Shown: piece after piece, positions 8,923-18,280 of the stretch
Layout of the letters: each line of letters opens with the position of its first letter
How positions within the stretch are numbered: the stretch's first letter is position 1
Assembly: GCA_902781745.1 (NCBI GenBank)
Contig: CACZKM010000007.1
Location: 1-64,000, forward strand
DNA length: 64,000 nucleotides
From: Oscillospiraceae bacterium
GTDB lineage: Bacteria > Bacillota > Clostridia > Oscillospirales > Oscillospiraceae
Direction: 5' to 3'
Made by a program: the position numbers and the translations under genes
The notes under the pieces: model-generated
Seen by the model: the letters and a program-made list of their open reading frames with translations, nothing else
Database searches by the model: none
What the model was told of the DNA's origin: nothing

Positions 8923-10305
8923 ATGGTATTTTCCAGTCTGCCCTTCCTTTTTCTCTTTCTCCCGGCGGTCCTGCTGGTGAGCCACATCCTGCCTTTCCGG
9001 TTCCGGAACGGCTTTCTTCTGCTGGCCAATCTGGTCTTTTACGCCTACGGGGAGCCGGTCTATGTCCTCATCATGATCGGGTCCATCCTGGTCAACTACT
9101 TCTGCGCCCGGATCATGGACCGGGCGGAGGGGCAGAGCCGGCGGCGGGGGGTCCTCATCGTGGGCATCGTCCTGAACCTGGCGGCCCTGGGGGTCTTCAA
9201 GTACGCGGGGCTCTTCGTGGGCACCCTGAAGCACATCCCCGCCCTCTCCGGCCTGCCGGAGGTGAACATCGCCCTGCCCATCGGCATCTCCTTCTACACC
9301 TTCCAGGCGGTGTCCTACCTCATCGACGTGTACTGGCGGGACTGCCCGGCCTCCGACCGGTTCGTCAGCTTCGCCTGCTATATCTCCCTCTTCCCCCAGC
9401 TCATCGCCGGCCCCATCGTCCGGTACAAGGACGTGAACGACCAGCTCTCCCACCGGGTGGAGACCCCCACGCTGTTCAACTCCGGGGCCCGGCTCTTCGT
9501 GGTGGGCATGGCCAAGAAGGTGCTCCTGGCCAACCAGTTCAGCCAGCTCTGGGACCTGACCTCCGCCGACCCTGTGGCGGCGGGGGCGGCGGCCGCCTGG
9601 TGCGGGGCCATCGCCTACACCCTCCAGATCTACTTCGACTTCTCGGGCTACTCCGACATGGCCCGGGGCCTGGGGCGGATGCTGGGCTTTGAGTTCTGCA
9701 TCAACTTCAACTACCCCTATATTTCCCAAAGCGTCACCGAATTCTGGCGGCGGTGGCACATCTCCCTGTCCTCCTGGTTCCGGGACTATGTGTATATCCC
9801 CCTGGGGGGCAACCGCTGCTCCAAGGTCCGCAACTGCGTCAACATCCTGGTGGTGTGGGCCCTGACCGGGTTCTGGCACGGGGCCGGGTGGAACTTCCTC
9901 TTCTGGGGGTTCTACTACGGGGTCCTGCTGCTCATCGAAAAGCTGGTGCTGGGGAAGTATATCAAACGCTGGCCCAAGGCCCTCCAGTGGCTCTATGCCA
10001 TGGTCATCGTGGTCATCGGGTGGGTCTTCTTCGCCTCCCCGGACCTGTCTTCCGCCCTGGCCTACCTGGGGGTCATGTTCTCCGGCGCCCCCGGGGACGG
10101 CACCGTGGTCCTCCTGCCCTGGCTGGGCCTGGCGGTCATCGGGGCCGTGGCGGCCACCCCCCTGGGCAAGACCCTGTGGGAGAAATACCGCGACAGGAAC
10201 TGGATGCCCCTGGCCGAGGGAGTCCTCACCCTGGCGGCCCTGCTGCTGTGCGTGGGCAGCCTGGTCAGCGACAGCTACAATCCCTTCCTATACTTTAGAT
10301 TCTAA
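8923..10305 (+). CDS. MBOAT family O-acyltransferase (AlgI-like)
   Basis: A 460-aa polytopic membrane protein with about 10-12 hydrophobic segments. It carries the MBOAT signatures: SFYTFQAVSY, EFWRRWHIS (273-281) and the catalytic histidine in TGFWHGAGW (His319). AlgI/DltB-type proteins pass an acyl group from a cytoplasmic donor across the membrane for O-acylation of a polymer. The SGNH proteins before it and the DHHW protein after it are the expected extracellular partners. The ATG start has AGGAG upstream. Confidence 0.92.
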   Translation: MVFSSLPFLFLFLPAVLLVSHILPFRFRNGFLLLANLVFYAYGEPVYVLIMIGSILVNYFCARIMDRAEGQSRRRGVLIVGIVLNLAALGVFKYAGLFVGTLKHIPALSGLPEVNIALPIGISFYTFQAVSYLIDVYWRDCPASDRFVSFACYISLFPQLIAGPIVRYKDVNDQLSHRVETPTLFNSGARLFVVGMAKKVLLANQFSQLWDLTSADPVAAGAAAAWCGAIAYTLQIYFDFSGYSDMARGLGRMLGFEFCINFNYPYISQSVTEFWRRWHISLSSWFRDYVYIPLGGNRCSKVRNCVNILVVWALTGFWHGAGWNFLFWGFYYGVLLLIEKLVLGKYIKRWPKALQWLYAMVIVVIGWVFFASPDLSSALAYLGVMFSGAPGDGTVVLLPWLGLAVIGAVAATPLGKTLWEKYRDRNWMPLAEGVLTLAALLLCVGSLVSDSYNPFLYFRF

Positions 10306-10319
10306 CGGGGGTGGATGGA

Positions 10320-11444
10320 ATGAAAAAATGGTACTCTGTGCTCCCCATGGTTGTCTTTCTGGTCTTTCTGGCCGTGATGACCGCCCTCCTCCTCTTCGGG
10401 CCCAAGGGGGACTTTTCCGTGAACGAAAAGCGGGTCCTGGCCCAGGCGCCGGACCTCTCCCCCTCGGCCATCCTCAAGGGGGAGACCCAGAAGGAGCTGG
10501 AGGACTTCACCTCCGACCAGGTCCCCGGGCGGGACTTCTTCGTGGGGGTCAACGCCTACTGGACCCTGGCCACCGGCCGCAACGGGGCCCAGGACATCTA
10601 CCACGGCCGGGACGGCTACCTCATCAATTCTCCCAAGCCCTATAACGAGGCCCTGCTCACCGACAACCTCACCCGGTTCGACGCCTTCGCCGCCAAGACC
10701 GGCCTGCCCGCGGACCTCATCATGGTCCCCACCACGGGGTATCTCATGGAGGACAAGCTCCCGGCGGCCCACGGGGCCTACCACGACGATCAGGTCTATG
10801 ACCTGGCGGCGGAGAAGGTCCAAGCCCTCCGGATCCTCGACGTGCGGGAGACCCTCCGGGCGGGGGCGAAGGAGGGCCAGGTGTGCTACCGCACCGACCA
10901 CCACCTGACCTCCTACGGCAACTATCTGCTGGCCCAGGCCTACCAGAAGGCGGCGGGGGGGGAGGACCTCCGGCAGGACTACGACGACATTTCCGTCTAT
11001 GATGGTTTCTACGGCACCACCTGGTCGGGCAGCGGCTACTGGCTGACCAAGCCCGACACCGTGGAGCTGTGGGACAGCGGGGCCCAGGTCACCGTCACCC
11101 TGGACGACGGGGCGGGGCAGGTGAAGACCGCCCACAGCCTCTTCTTCCCGGACCACCTGGAGGATTTGGACAAGTACCCCGTCTTCCTGGACGGCAACCA
11201 CGCCCTGGTGACCATCGAGAACCCCAGCGCCCCCGGGGGGAGCGTCCTGGTGATCCGGGACTCCTACGCCCACTGCTTCGCCACCTTCCTGGCGGAGAAG
11301 TATCAGAAGGTGACCCTGGTGGACCTGCGGTACTTCCGCACCCCGGTGTCCGACCTGCTGGCGGAGCACCCGGCGGACCGGCTGCTGGTCCTCTATGGGG
11401 TGGACAATCTGCTGACGGACAACAACTCGGCCTGGCTGAGCTGA
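10320..11444 (+). CDS. DHHW-family protein (AlgJ-like partner of the MBOAT)
   Basis: A 374-aa protein with one N-terminal membrane segment and an extracellular SGNH-like domain. The motif YRTDHHLT at about 190-197 defines the DHHW family, and a C-terminal VIRDSYAH segment carries the expected serine. The ATG at 10320 is chosen over a GTG 9 nt upstream because GGGGGTGG lies upstream at suitable distance. It is last in the O-acylation operon, 14 nt after the MBOAT gene, and is followed by a strong terminator. By analogy with AlgJ/AlgX it should finish transfer of the acyl group to the polymer. Confidence 0.85.
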   Translation: MKKWYSVLPMVVFLVFLAVMTALLLFGPKGDFSVNEKRVLAQAPDLSPSAILKGETQKELEDFTSDQVPGRDFFVGVNAYWTLATGRNGAQDIYHGRDGYLINSPKPYNEALLTDNLTRFDAFAAKTGLPADLIMVPTTGYLMEDKLPAAHGAYHDDQVYDLAAEKVQALRILDVRETLRAGAKEGQVCYRTDHHLTSYGNYLLAQAYQKAAGGEDLRQDYDDISVYDGFYGTTWSGSGYWLTKPDTVELWDSGAQVTVTLDDGAGQVKTAHSLFFPDHLEDLDKYPVFLDGNHALVTIENPSAPGGSVLVIRDSYAHCFATFLAEKYQKVTLVDLRYFRTPVSDLLAEHPADRLLVLYGVDNLLTDNNSAWLS

Positions 11445-11460
11445 ACCATGGAAAAAACGA

Positions 11461-11508
11461 ATCCCGCTCTCCGCAGGCGCAAACCCTGCGAAGGGCGGGA
11501 TGTTTTTT
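11461..11508. terminator. bidirectional terminator of the O-acylation operon and asnS
   Basis: A 17-bp stem (ATCCCGC ... GCGGGAT) with six T on the plus strand and a T-rich tail on the minus strand lies between convergent genes. Confidence 0.85.
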
Positions 11509-11522
11509 GTGGGTAAAGGGGA

Positions 11523-12914
<1,392 letters not shown>

Positions 12915-12999
12915 GTTGGTTCACGTCCTTTTCCTGTTGTATTGTGTATGGATAGTGTATGGGTGATGCCGCCCCGGGGGGGCGGCGGGCAGAGGAAGG

Positions 13000-13635
13000 T
13001 CACTGCCGGTCCACGATATCCCCGTTCTCGATGTGGTAGGCCATCCGCTGGATGAGCAGCAGCAGGCCCGCGCCGCTCTCGCCCCCCTCGGGGAGGATGA
13101 GGTCGGCGTACCGCTTAGAGGGCTCCACGAACTGCCGGTGCATGGGCTTGACGGTGGAGAGATACCGCTCCGCCGCCTCGTCCAGGGTCCGGCCCCGCTC
13201 CTTGGTGTCCCGAAGGAGGCGGCGCAGGAGGCGCACGTCGTCGTCGGTATCCACGAAGAGCCGGATGTCGAAGAGGCTCCGCAGGGCCTTGTTCTCGAAG
13301 AGAAGCATCCCCTCCACCAGGATGATCTTGGTGGGGTGCACGGTCCTGGTCTCCTCCAGCCGGTCCTGGATGGCGTAGTCGTACACCGGGACCTGGACGG
13401 TCCGGCCCTCCCGGAGGGCCTCCAGGTCGGCGATGAGGGCATCGGTGTCGAAGGAGGCGGGGTGGTCGTAGTTGACGGCGTCCCGCTCCTCGTCGGTGAG
13501 GTCGGGCCGGGGGGTGTAGTAGCTGGCGTGGGTGAGGACGGTGACGTCCTGGCCGAACTGCTCCGCCAGCCGGTTGACCAGGGTCGTCTTGCCGGAGCCG
13601 GAGCCGCCGGCGATGCCGATCATGAGAGGTCTCAT
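13000..13635 (-). CDS. udk: uridine kinase-like P-loop kinase
   Basis: A 211-aa cytoplasmic kinase of the uridine/phosphoribulokinase family. Walker A is GGSGSGKTT at about 10-18. HASYY and NYDHPASFD match the substrate region of uridine kinases. The frame extends upstream through a repeat, but the ATG at 13635 has AAAGGAGC 7 nt before it. It ends 85 nt before asnS on the same strand. Whether it phosphorylates uridine/cytidine or another substrate is not certain. Confidence 0.85.
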   Translation of the reverse strand: MRPLMIGIAGGSGSGKTTLVNRLAEQFGQDVTVLTHASYYTPRPDLTDEERDAVNYDHPASFDTDALIADLEALREGRTVQVPVYDYAIQDRLEETRTVHPTKIILVEGMLLFENKALRSLFDIRLFVDTDDDVRLLRRLLRDTKERGRTLDEAAERYLSTVKPMHRQFVEPSKRYADLILPEGGESGAGLLLLIQRMAYHIENGDIVDRQ

Positions 13636-13667
13636 AGAAATTGCTCCTTTCTTCCTGCACATATTTC

Positions 13668-13724
13668 TGCCGAAAAATCGGCTGACGCATCCCGCACACA
13701 GCAATTGTGGGGGAATGCCTTATA
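13668..13724. repeat. partial copy of the 5213-5383 palindromic element
   Basis: About 57 nt beginning TGCCGAAAAATCGGCTGACG match the right half of the element at 5325-5383 with few mismatches. Only this half is present, so the copy cannot fold as the full palindrome. Confidence 0.75.
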
Positions 13725-13725
13725 C

Positions 13726-13850
13726 TAGTCTCAATGAAAAAGCTTGAAAAGCTTTTTATAGCGCCGAAGGCGCGTTTGAGACTGCATGAGACGGTATGAC
13801 GCGCTTGCGCGGCATGAGCGTGCGCAGCACGCGGACCCCGCAGGGCCGGG
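13726..13850. repeat. chain of small hairpins between SLH hydrolase and udk
   Basis: A series of short perfect hairpins: AAAAAGCTT/AAGCTTTTT, GCGCC/GGCGC, GCGC/GCGC and GTGC/GCAC types. The first could end transcription. The lead-in TAGTCTCAATGAAAAAGC recurs at 63,958, showing a dispersed family. Confidence 0.6.
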
Positions 13851-15791
13851 TCATTGGGTGCTTTGGACAGGCTGGACGGTCCGCTGGCAGATGACGGCCA
13901 GCTCCGCCCGGGTCACGGGGTCTCCGGGGTTGAGGGTGGTAGCGGTCTTGCCCCGGATGATCTGCCGGTCCACCGCCCAGGCCATGGCCTCCCTGGCCCA
14001 GGCCGAGACCCTGCCGGCGTCGGTGTAGTCCTTCAGGGAATCGGCGGTGCCCCCTTCCTCCGCGGTATAGCGGTGGAGGATGGTCACAAGCTGCTCCCGG
14101 GTGAGGGTGTCCTCCGGCCGGAAGTTCCCGTCGATGCCCTGGATGACCCCCTGCTCCTTTGCCCACAGGGCGGCCTGGGCGTAGGAGGCGCCGTCGGCTA
14201 CGTCGGGGAAGGGGACGGCGGCCTCACCCGCCGCCGGCTTCCCGGCGGCCCGCCACAGGGCCTCGGTGATCACCGCCCGGGTGGCCGGGGCGTTGGGGGA
14301 GAAGAAGCCGCCGGCCCCGGCGTCCATCAGGCCGTTGGTCAGGCAGAAGGCCACCCCGTCATGATACCAGAGGGGGGCGGGGAGGTCGGCGGTGGTCTGA
14401 TAGGGGATCAGGGCGGTGTGCAGGTCCTGGAGCCAGGTCTTTCCGCTGGCCCGCCTCACGTCCAGGGTGCTGAGGACCACGCTGCGGATCCGCTGGGTCT
14501 TCTCCCCGGCGTTGTTCATGATCTTGCTGACGGAGCTGAGCACGTAGTACTGCCCGTCGATGTGGCCCAGATAGAGCATGGTGTGGCCGTTGAAGTACAG
14601 GGCGGACCCCAGGGGGAGGGCGTCCAGGATGCGGCATTTCTCCTCGGAGCAGAGGCCCGTCAGGTCGGCCTTTGCCGCGGGCATGGCGGTCTGCCAGGTG
14701 GTGTTCCGGGGCAGATCCAGGCCGAAGCAGTGGTAAATGTCCCGGAGGAGGCCGGAGCAGTCGTTGCTCTCCAGCATCCCGCCCCAGCCGTAGGTGGCGC
14801 CCAGGGTGTTCATGGCCACCCTTGCCAGGTTTTCACTGGTGAGGGGCAGCCGGCCCAGGCTGACGTCCTTCCCAGCGGGCAGGAGGGCGGTGCGCTTTTC
14901 ATAGCTGCCGTCCTCCCCCCGGACGGGGAGGTAGACCACGTGGTTATAATAGGTGGCCCGGTTGGAAACCAGGCTTTCCGGGTCCGGCCAGTCGGCCAGC
15001 TCCAGGACGGTGCCCATGGTGAGCATCCGCTTGGAGGTCTCCGGCTGGAAGTTGGAGGCGGCGGTCCATACCTTGTCGCCGCAGATCACCACCGCCTTGT
15101 CCGCCGGGATATCCCAGGCGGCCAGCCACTGGGCCTTGTCCGCGCAGAGGGCCACGTCCTCCGCCCGGACCCAGCCGGAGGCACTGTCGGTGAGGACGCA
15201 GTAGTAGTTCCCGTCCGCCGACGCCGCCCGGATGACCAGGGGCTCGTTGACCCGGATGGTGGACAGGTTCTGGTAGTCGAAGTCCGGGTCCTTGGGGTCG
15301 TCCAGGATGGGCTCCGTGGAGGGGAAGGTGAGAAGCTGGGTGCGGACCACCGCCACGGCGTAGCCCACCGGCTGGCTCTCCTTGGCGTCGGGGTCGGCGG
15401 AGTTGGCGATCATTTCGTCATAGAAGGCCTGGTCGGCCTTCTCCCCGTCGGAGGAATAGGTCCAGCCAAGGTAATACTTGGCGTTTTCCTCGGCGGAGGC
15501 CTTCAGGCTCTGGGCCAGGGCCTTGGCGTTCACCGTCTCGGGCTGACGCTTCAGGTCGTGCATATTGGCCCCCTTGGCGGTCAGGGACGCGGCGCTGAGG
15601 GCGGCCAGCTCCTCCGGGGTGGCCAGCAGGCCGTCCGGGTCCTCGGTGCGGCCCGACCAGAAGGCCGGGTCGGTCATCTCCTCGGTGACCCCGGGCAGAT
15701 AGCTGACCTGGTCCGCCCCCTGGGCCGGGATGGGCGCCACAAGGGCCGCCGCCAGACAGAGGGCGGCCAGGGAAGAGATCCATCGTTTCAT
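13851..15791 (-). CDS. secreted SH3-NlpC/P60 cell-wall hydrolase with SLH domains
   Basis: A 646-aa secreted protein. A signal peptide ends near AQG, about residue 25. SH3-like segments follow (about 150-310). An NlpC/P60 (C40) peptidase domain has its Cys in YGWGG...NDCSGLLRD and its His in GHTMLYLG. Three C-terminal SLH repeats occupy about 470-640. C40 enzymes of this layout cut gamma-D-Glu-diamino acid bonds in peptidoglycan stem peptides, and SLH repeats tether it to the wall. The ATG at 15791 is preferred because GGAGG overlaps the upstream ATG. It follows prfC by 33 nt. Confidence 0.87.
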   Translation of the reverse strand: MKRWISSLAALCLAAALVAPIPAQGADQVSYLPGVTEEMTDPAFWSGRTEDPDGLLATPEELAALSAASLTAKGANMHDLKRQPETVNAKALAQSLKASAEENAKYYLGWTYSSDGEKADQAFYDEMIANSADPDAKESQPVGYAVAVVRTQLLTFPSTEPILDDPKDPDFDYQNLSTIRVNEPLVIRAASADGNYYCVLTDSASGWVRAEDVALCADKAQWLAAWDIPADKAVVICGDKVWTAASNFQPETSKRMLTMGTVLELADWPDPESLVSNRATYYNHVVYLPVRGEDGSYEKRTALLPAGKDVSLGRLPLTSENLARVAMNTLGATYGWGGMLESNDCSGLLRDIYHCFGLDLPRNTTWQTAMPAAKADLTGLCSEEKCRILDALPLGSALYFNGHTMLYLGHIDGQYYVLSSVSKIMNNAGEKTQRIRSVVLSTLDVRRASGKTWLQDLHTALIPYQTTADLPAPLWYHDGVAFCLTNGLMDAGAGGFFSPNAPATRAVITEALWRAAGKPAAGEAAVPFPDVADGASYAQAALWAKEQGVIQGIDGNFRPEDTLTREQLVTILHRYTAEEGGTADSLKDYTDAGRVSAWAREAMAWAVDRQIIRGKTATTLNPGDPVTRAELAVICQRTVQPVQSTQ

Positions 15792-15824
15792 ATTCAGTTC
15801 CTCCATAGGCTGGAATTGGGGGGA

Positions 15825-17429
15825 TTATTCGTTCTCCTGGTTCTTTTCGTTAAATTCCGTCAGCACCAACTGGGGGTTGTGGTCGGAGACCCACTTGATG
15901 GACCAGAAGGCCCCGAACAGCAGGAGCTTGTTGCCCTTGTAGTCCTCCACCAGCTTGCAGTCGCTGCCCAGGACCAGGTCGGTCTCGTGGAACTCCTCGG
16001 GCTCCTTGATCCACCGGAGGAACTCATAGGGCAGGGTCTCCATCCGGATCTCCACGTTGTATTCATTCAGCAGGCGGTACTGGAAGACGTCAAACTGCAG
16101 GGTGCCCACCACGCCCACGATGACCTCCTCCATGCCGGTGTAGGGGATCTTGAAGATCTGGATGGCCCCCTCCAGGGCGATCTGCTCCGCCCCCTTGAGG
16201 AACTGCTTCCGCTTCATGGTGTCCACGGGCCGGACCCGGGCGAAGTGCTCCGGGGCGAAGGTGGGGATGGGGTCGAAGCGGAACTTATGCCCCGGGGCGC
16301 AGAGGGTGTCTCCGATGGAGAAGATCCCCGGGTCGAAGACGCCGATGATGTCCCCGGCGTAGGCCTCCTCGATGATCTCCCGGTCGGCGGCCATGAGCTG
16401 CTGGGGCCGGGAGAGGCGAAGCTTTTTCTTCCCCTGGACGTGGTAGACCTCCTTATCCGCGTCGAACCGGCCGGAGCACACCCGCAGGAAGGCGATCCGG
16501 TCCCGGTGGGCCTTGTTCATGTTGGCCTGGATCTTGAAGACGAAGGCGGAGAAGTCGTCGGAGAAGGAGTCGATGACCTCGTCCCCGGCGGTCCGGGGCA
16601 GGGGCGGGGTGGTCATCCGGAGGAATTCCTCCAGGAAGGGCTCCACGCCGAAGGTGGTGAGGGCGGAGCCGAAGAAGACGGGGGAGAGCTTCCCGTGGCG
16701 GACCCGGTCCATGTCAAACTCGCTGGAGGCCCCGTCCAGGAGCTCGATCTCCTCGATGAGCTGGTCCCGCTTGGCCTGGCCCACCATGTCCGCCAGGACG
16801 GGGTCGTCCAGGTCGATCTGGGTGGTGGCGGACTTTTTCCCCGCCCCGGTGGCGGAGAAGTGGATGATCTCCCCCTTGGCCCGGTCGTAGACCCCCTGGA
16901 ACTCCTTGCCGGAGCCGATGGGCCAGTTGACGGGGTAGGTCTCGATGCCCAGCTCCTTTTCGATCTCCTCACAGAGGTCGAAGGGGTCCCGGGCGTCCCG
17001 GTCCATCTTGTTGATGAAGGTGAAGATGGGGATGTCCCGGAGGACGCAGACCTTGAAGAGCTTCCGGGTCTGGGCCTCCACCCCCTTGGCGGCGTCGATG
17101 ACCATGACGGCGGAGTCGGCGGCCATGAGGGTGCGGTAGGTGTCCTCGGAGAAGTCCTGGTGGCCGGGGGTGTCCAGGATGTTGATGCAGAAGCCGTCGT
17201 ACTGGAACTGGAGGACGGAGGAGGTCACGGAAATGCCCCGCTGCTTTTCGATCTCCATCCAGTCGGACACGGCGGCCCGGGTGTTTTTCTTGCCCTTGAC
17301 CTGGCCCGCCTGGGCGATGGCGCCGCCGTAGAGAAGGAACTTTTCGGTCAGGGTGGTCTTGCCGGCGTCGGGGTGGGAGATGATGGCGAAGGTCCGCCGC
17401 CGGGCGATCTCGGTTTCGTATTTGGACAA
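15825..17429 (-). CDS. prfC: peptide chain release factor 3
   Basis: A 534-aa GTPase that releases RF1/RF2 from terminating ribosomes. The G1 motif is SHPDAGKTT, switch II DTPGHQDFS and G4 NKMDRD. The open frame extends about 45 codons upstream without conserved sequence. The family alignment begins at SKYETEIARRRTF, preceded by a TTG codon at 17429 with AAGGGAGGG 7 nt before it, so a TTG start is assigned. Confidence 0.95.
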   Translation of the reverse strand: MSKYETEIARRRTFAIISHPDAGKTTLTEKFLLYGGAIAQAGQVKGKKNTRAAVSDWMEIEKQRGISVTSSVLQFQYDGFCINILDTPGHQDFSEDTYRTLMAADSAVMVIDAAKGVEAQTRKLFKVCVLRDIPIFTFINKMDRDARDPFDLCEEIEKELGIETYPVNWPIGSGKEFQGVYDRAKGEIIHFSATGAGKKSATTQIDLDDPVLADMVGQAKRDQLIEEIELLDGASSEFDMDRVRHGKLSPVFFGSALTTFGVEPFLEEFLRMTTPPLPRTAGDEVIDSFSDDFSAFVFKIQANMNKAHRDRIAFLRVCSGRFDADKEVYHVQGKKKLRLSRPQQLMAADREIIEEAYAGDIIGVFDPGIFSIGDTLCAPGHKFRFDPIPTFAPEHFARVRPVDTMKRKQFLKGAEQIALEGAIQIFKIPYTGMEEVIVGVVGTLQFDVFQYRLLNEYNVEIRMETLPYEFLRWIKEPEEFHETDLVLGSDCKLVEDYKGNKLLLFGAFWSIKWVSDHNPQLVLTEFNEKNQENE

Positions 17430-17571
17430 GGGGGTTCCCTCCCTTAATGGATGATGATATCGGTAACGGTCTATTTTACCATGGCCAGCGCCCGGACGCA
17501 AGGCGTTTTCCGGGAAAAATCCGGCGGAAGGAAAAGATGGGAAGTTCACTCTTTTCTTTTTCCTCATGTTC

Positions 17572-17580
17572 TGCTATAAT
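17572..17580 (+). promoter_or_regulatory. extended -10 promoter of the YfbR-like gene
   Basis: TGCTATAAT sits 35 nt upstream of the ATG, with no good -35. The same TGCTATA(A/C)T form occurs before three other genes in the window. Confidence 0.6.
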
Positions 17581-17615
17581 AACACCCTATTTACTCGATT
17601 GGGAGGCCTGCCGCC

Positions 17616-18200
17616 ATGTCCTATCCCTTTTTCGCCACCATCGCCCGGATGAAATACATCGGCCGCTGGGGGCTCATGCGAAACACCGTCCAGGAGAACA
17701 TCCAGGAGCACAGCCACATGGTGGCCGTCCTGGCCCACGCCCTGGCGGTCATCAAGCGGGACAGGTTCGGCGGGACCGCCGACCCCGACCATGTGGCGGT
17801 GGTGGCCCTGTACCACGACGCCCCGGAGATCTTCACCGGGGACCTGCCCACCCCGGTGAAATACGCCAACGACGCCATCCGGGACGCCTACAAGGCGGTG
17901 GAGCAGGGGGCGGCGGACAGCCTGCTGGCCATGCTCCCGGCGGAGCTCCGCCCGGCCTTCGGCCCCCTGTTGTCGGAGAGCGACCCGGAGGTCCTCTCCC
18001 TGGTGAAGGCCGCCGACAAGCTCTCGGCCTACCTGAAATGCGTGGAGGAGCTGAAGGCGGGGAACATGGAGTTCAAGTCCGCCGCGAAGCAGACCCGGGC
18101 GGCTCTGGAGAGCTATGGCCAGCCGGAGCTGGACTACTTCATGGAGCACTTCCTGCCGGCGTTCTCTCTGACGCTGGATGAGTTGCAGGGGGAAGGGTGA
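17616..18200 (+). CDS. HD-domain 5'-deoxynucleotidase-like protein (YfbR family)
   Basis: A 194-aa cytoplasmic HD phosphohydrolase. The metal-binding residues lie in NIQEHSH, YHDAPEIFTGD and KAADKLSAYLKC, in YfbR order. YfbR enzymes dephosphorylate deoxynucleoside 5'-monophosphates; that substrate is inferred from the family. The ATG follows GGGAGG at 9 nt. It is monocistronic between an extended -10 promoter and a hairpin terminator, and marks the left edge of the AT-rich restriction cassette. Confidence 0.88.
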   Translation: MSYPFFATIARMKYIGRWGLMRNTVQENIQEHSHMVAVLAHALAVIKRDRFGGTADPDHVAVVALYHDAPEIFTGDLPTPVKYANDAIRDAYKAVEQGAADSLLAMLPAELRPAFGPLLSESDPEVLSLVKAADKLSAYLKCVEELKAGNMEFKSAAKQTRAALESYGQPELDYFMEHFLPAFSLTLDELQGEG

Positions 18201-18215
18201 TTATTTGATGATAAA

Positions 18216-18256
18216 CGGCGGAACCCCTTAGAATGCAAAGGGTTCCGCCGCCTTTA
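18216..18256. terminator. terminator between YfbR-like gene and restriction cassette
   Basis: An 11-bp stem CGGCGGAACCC/GGGTTCCGCCG followed by CCTTTAAT can serve the converging YfbR-like and endonuclease genes. Confidence 0.75.
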
Positions 18257-18280
18257 ATATCTCCCGCTTAATAACTATTA

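Noticed and set aside
13851..15791. frameshift in the SLH-NlpC protein
   Set aside because: The frame is continuous from signal peptide to the third SLH repeat, with all motifs in place.
13854..17447. 1197-codon open frame on the plus strand
   Set aside because: It is antisense to the SLH hydrolase and prfC, Gly/Val/Pro-biased with no family motifs; an artefact of high-GC coding on the other strand.
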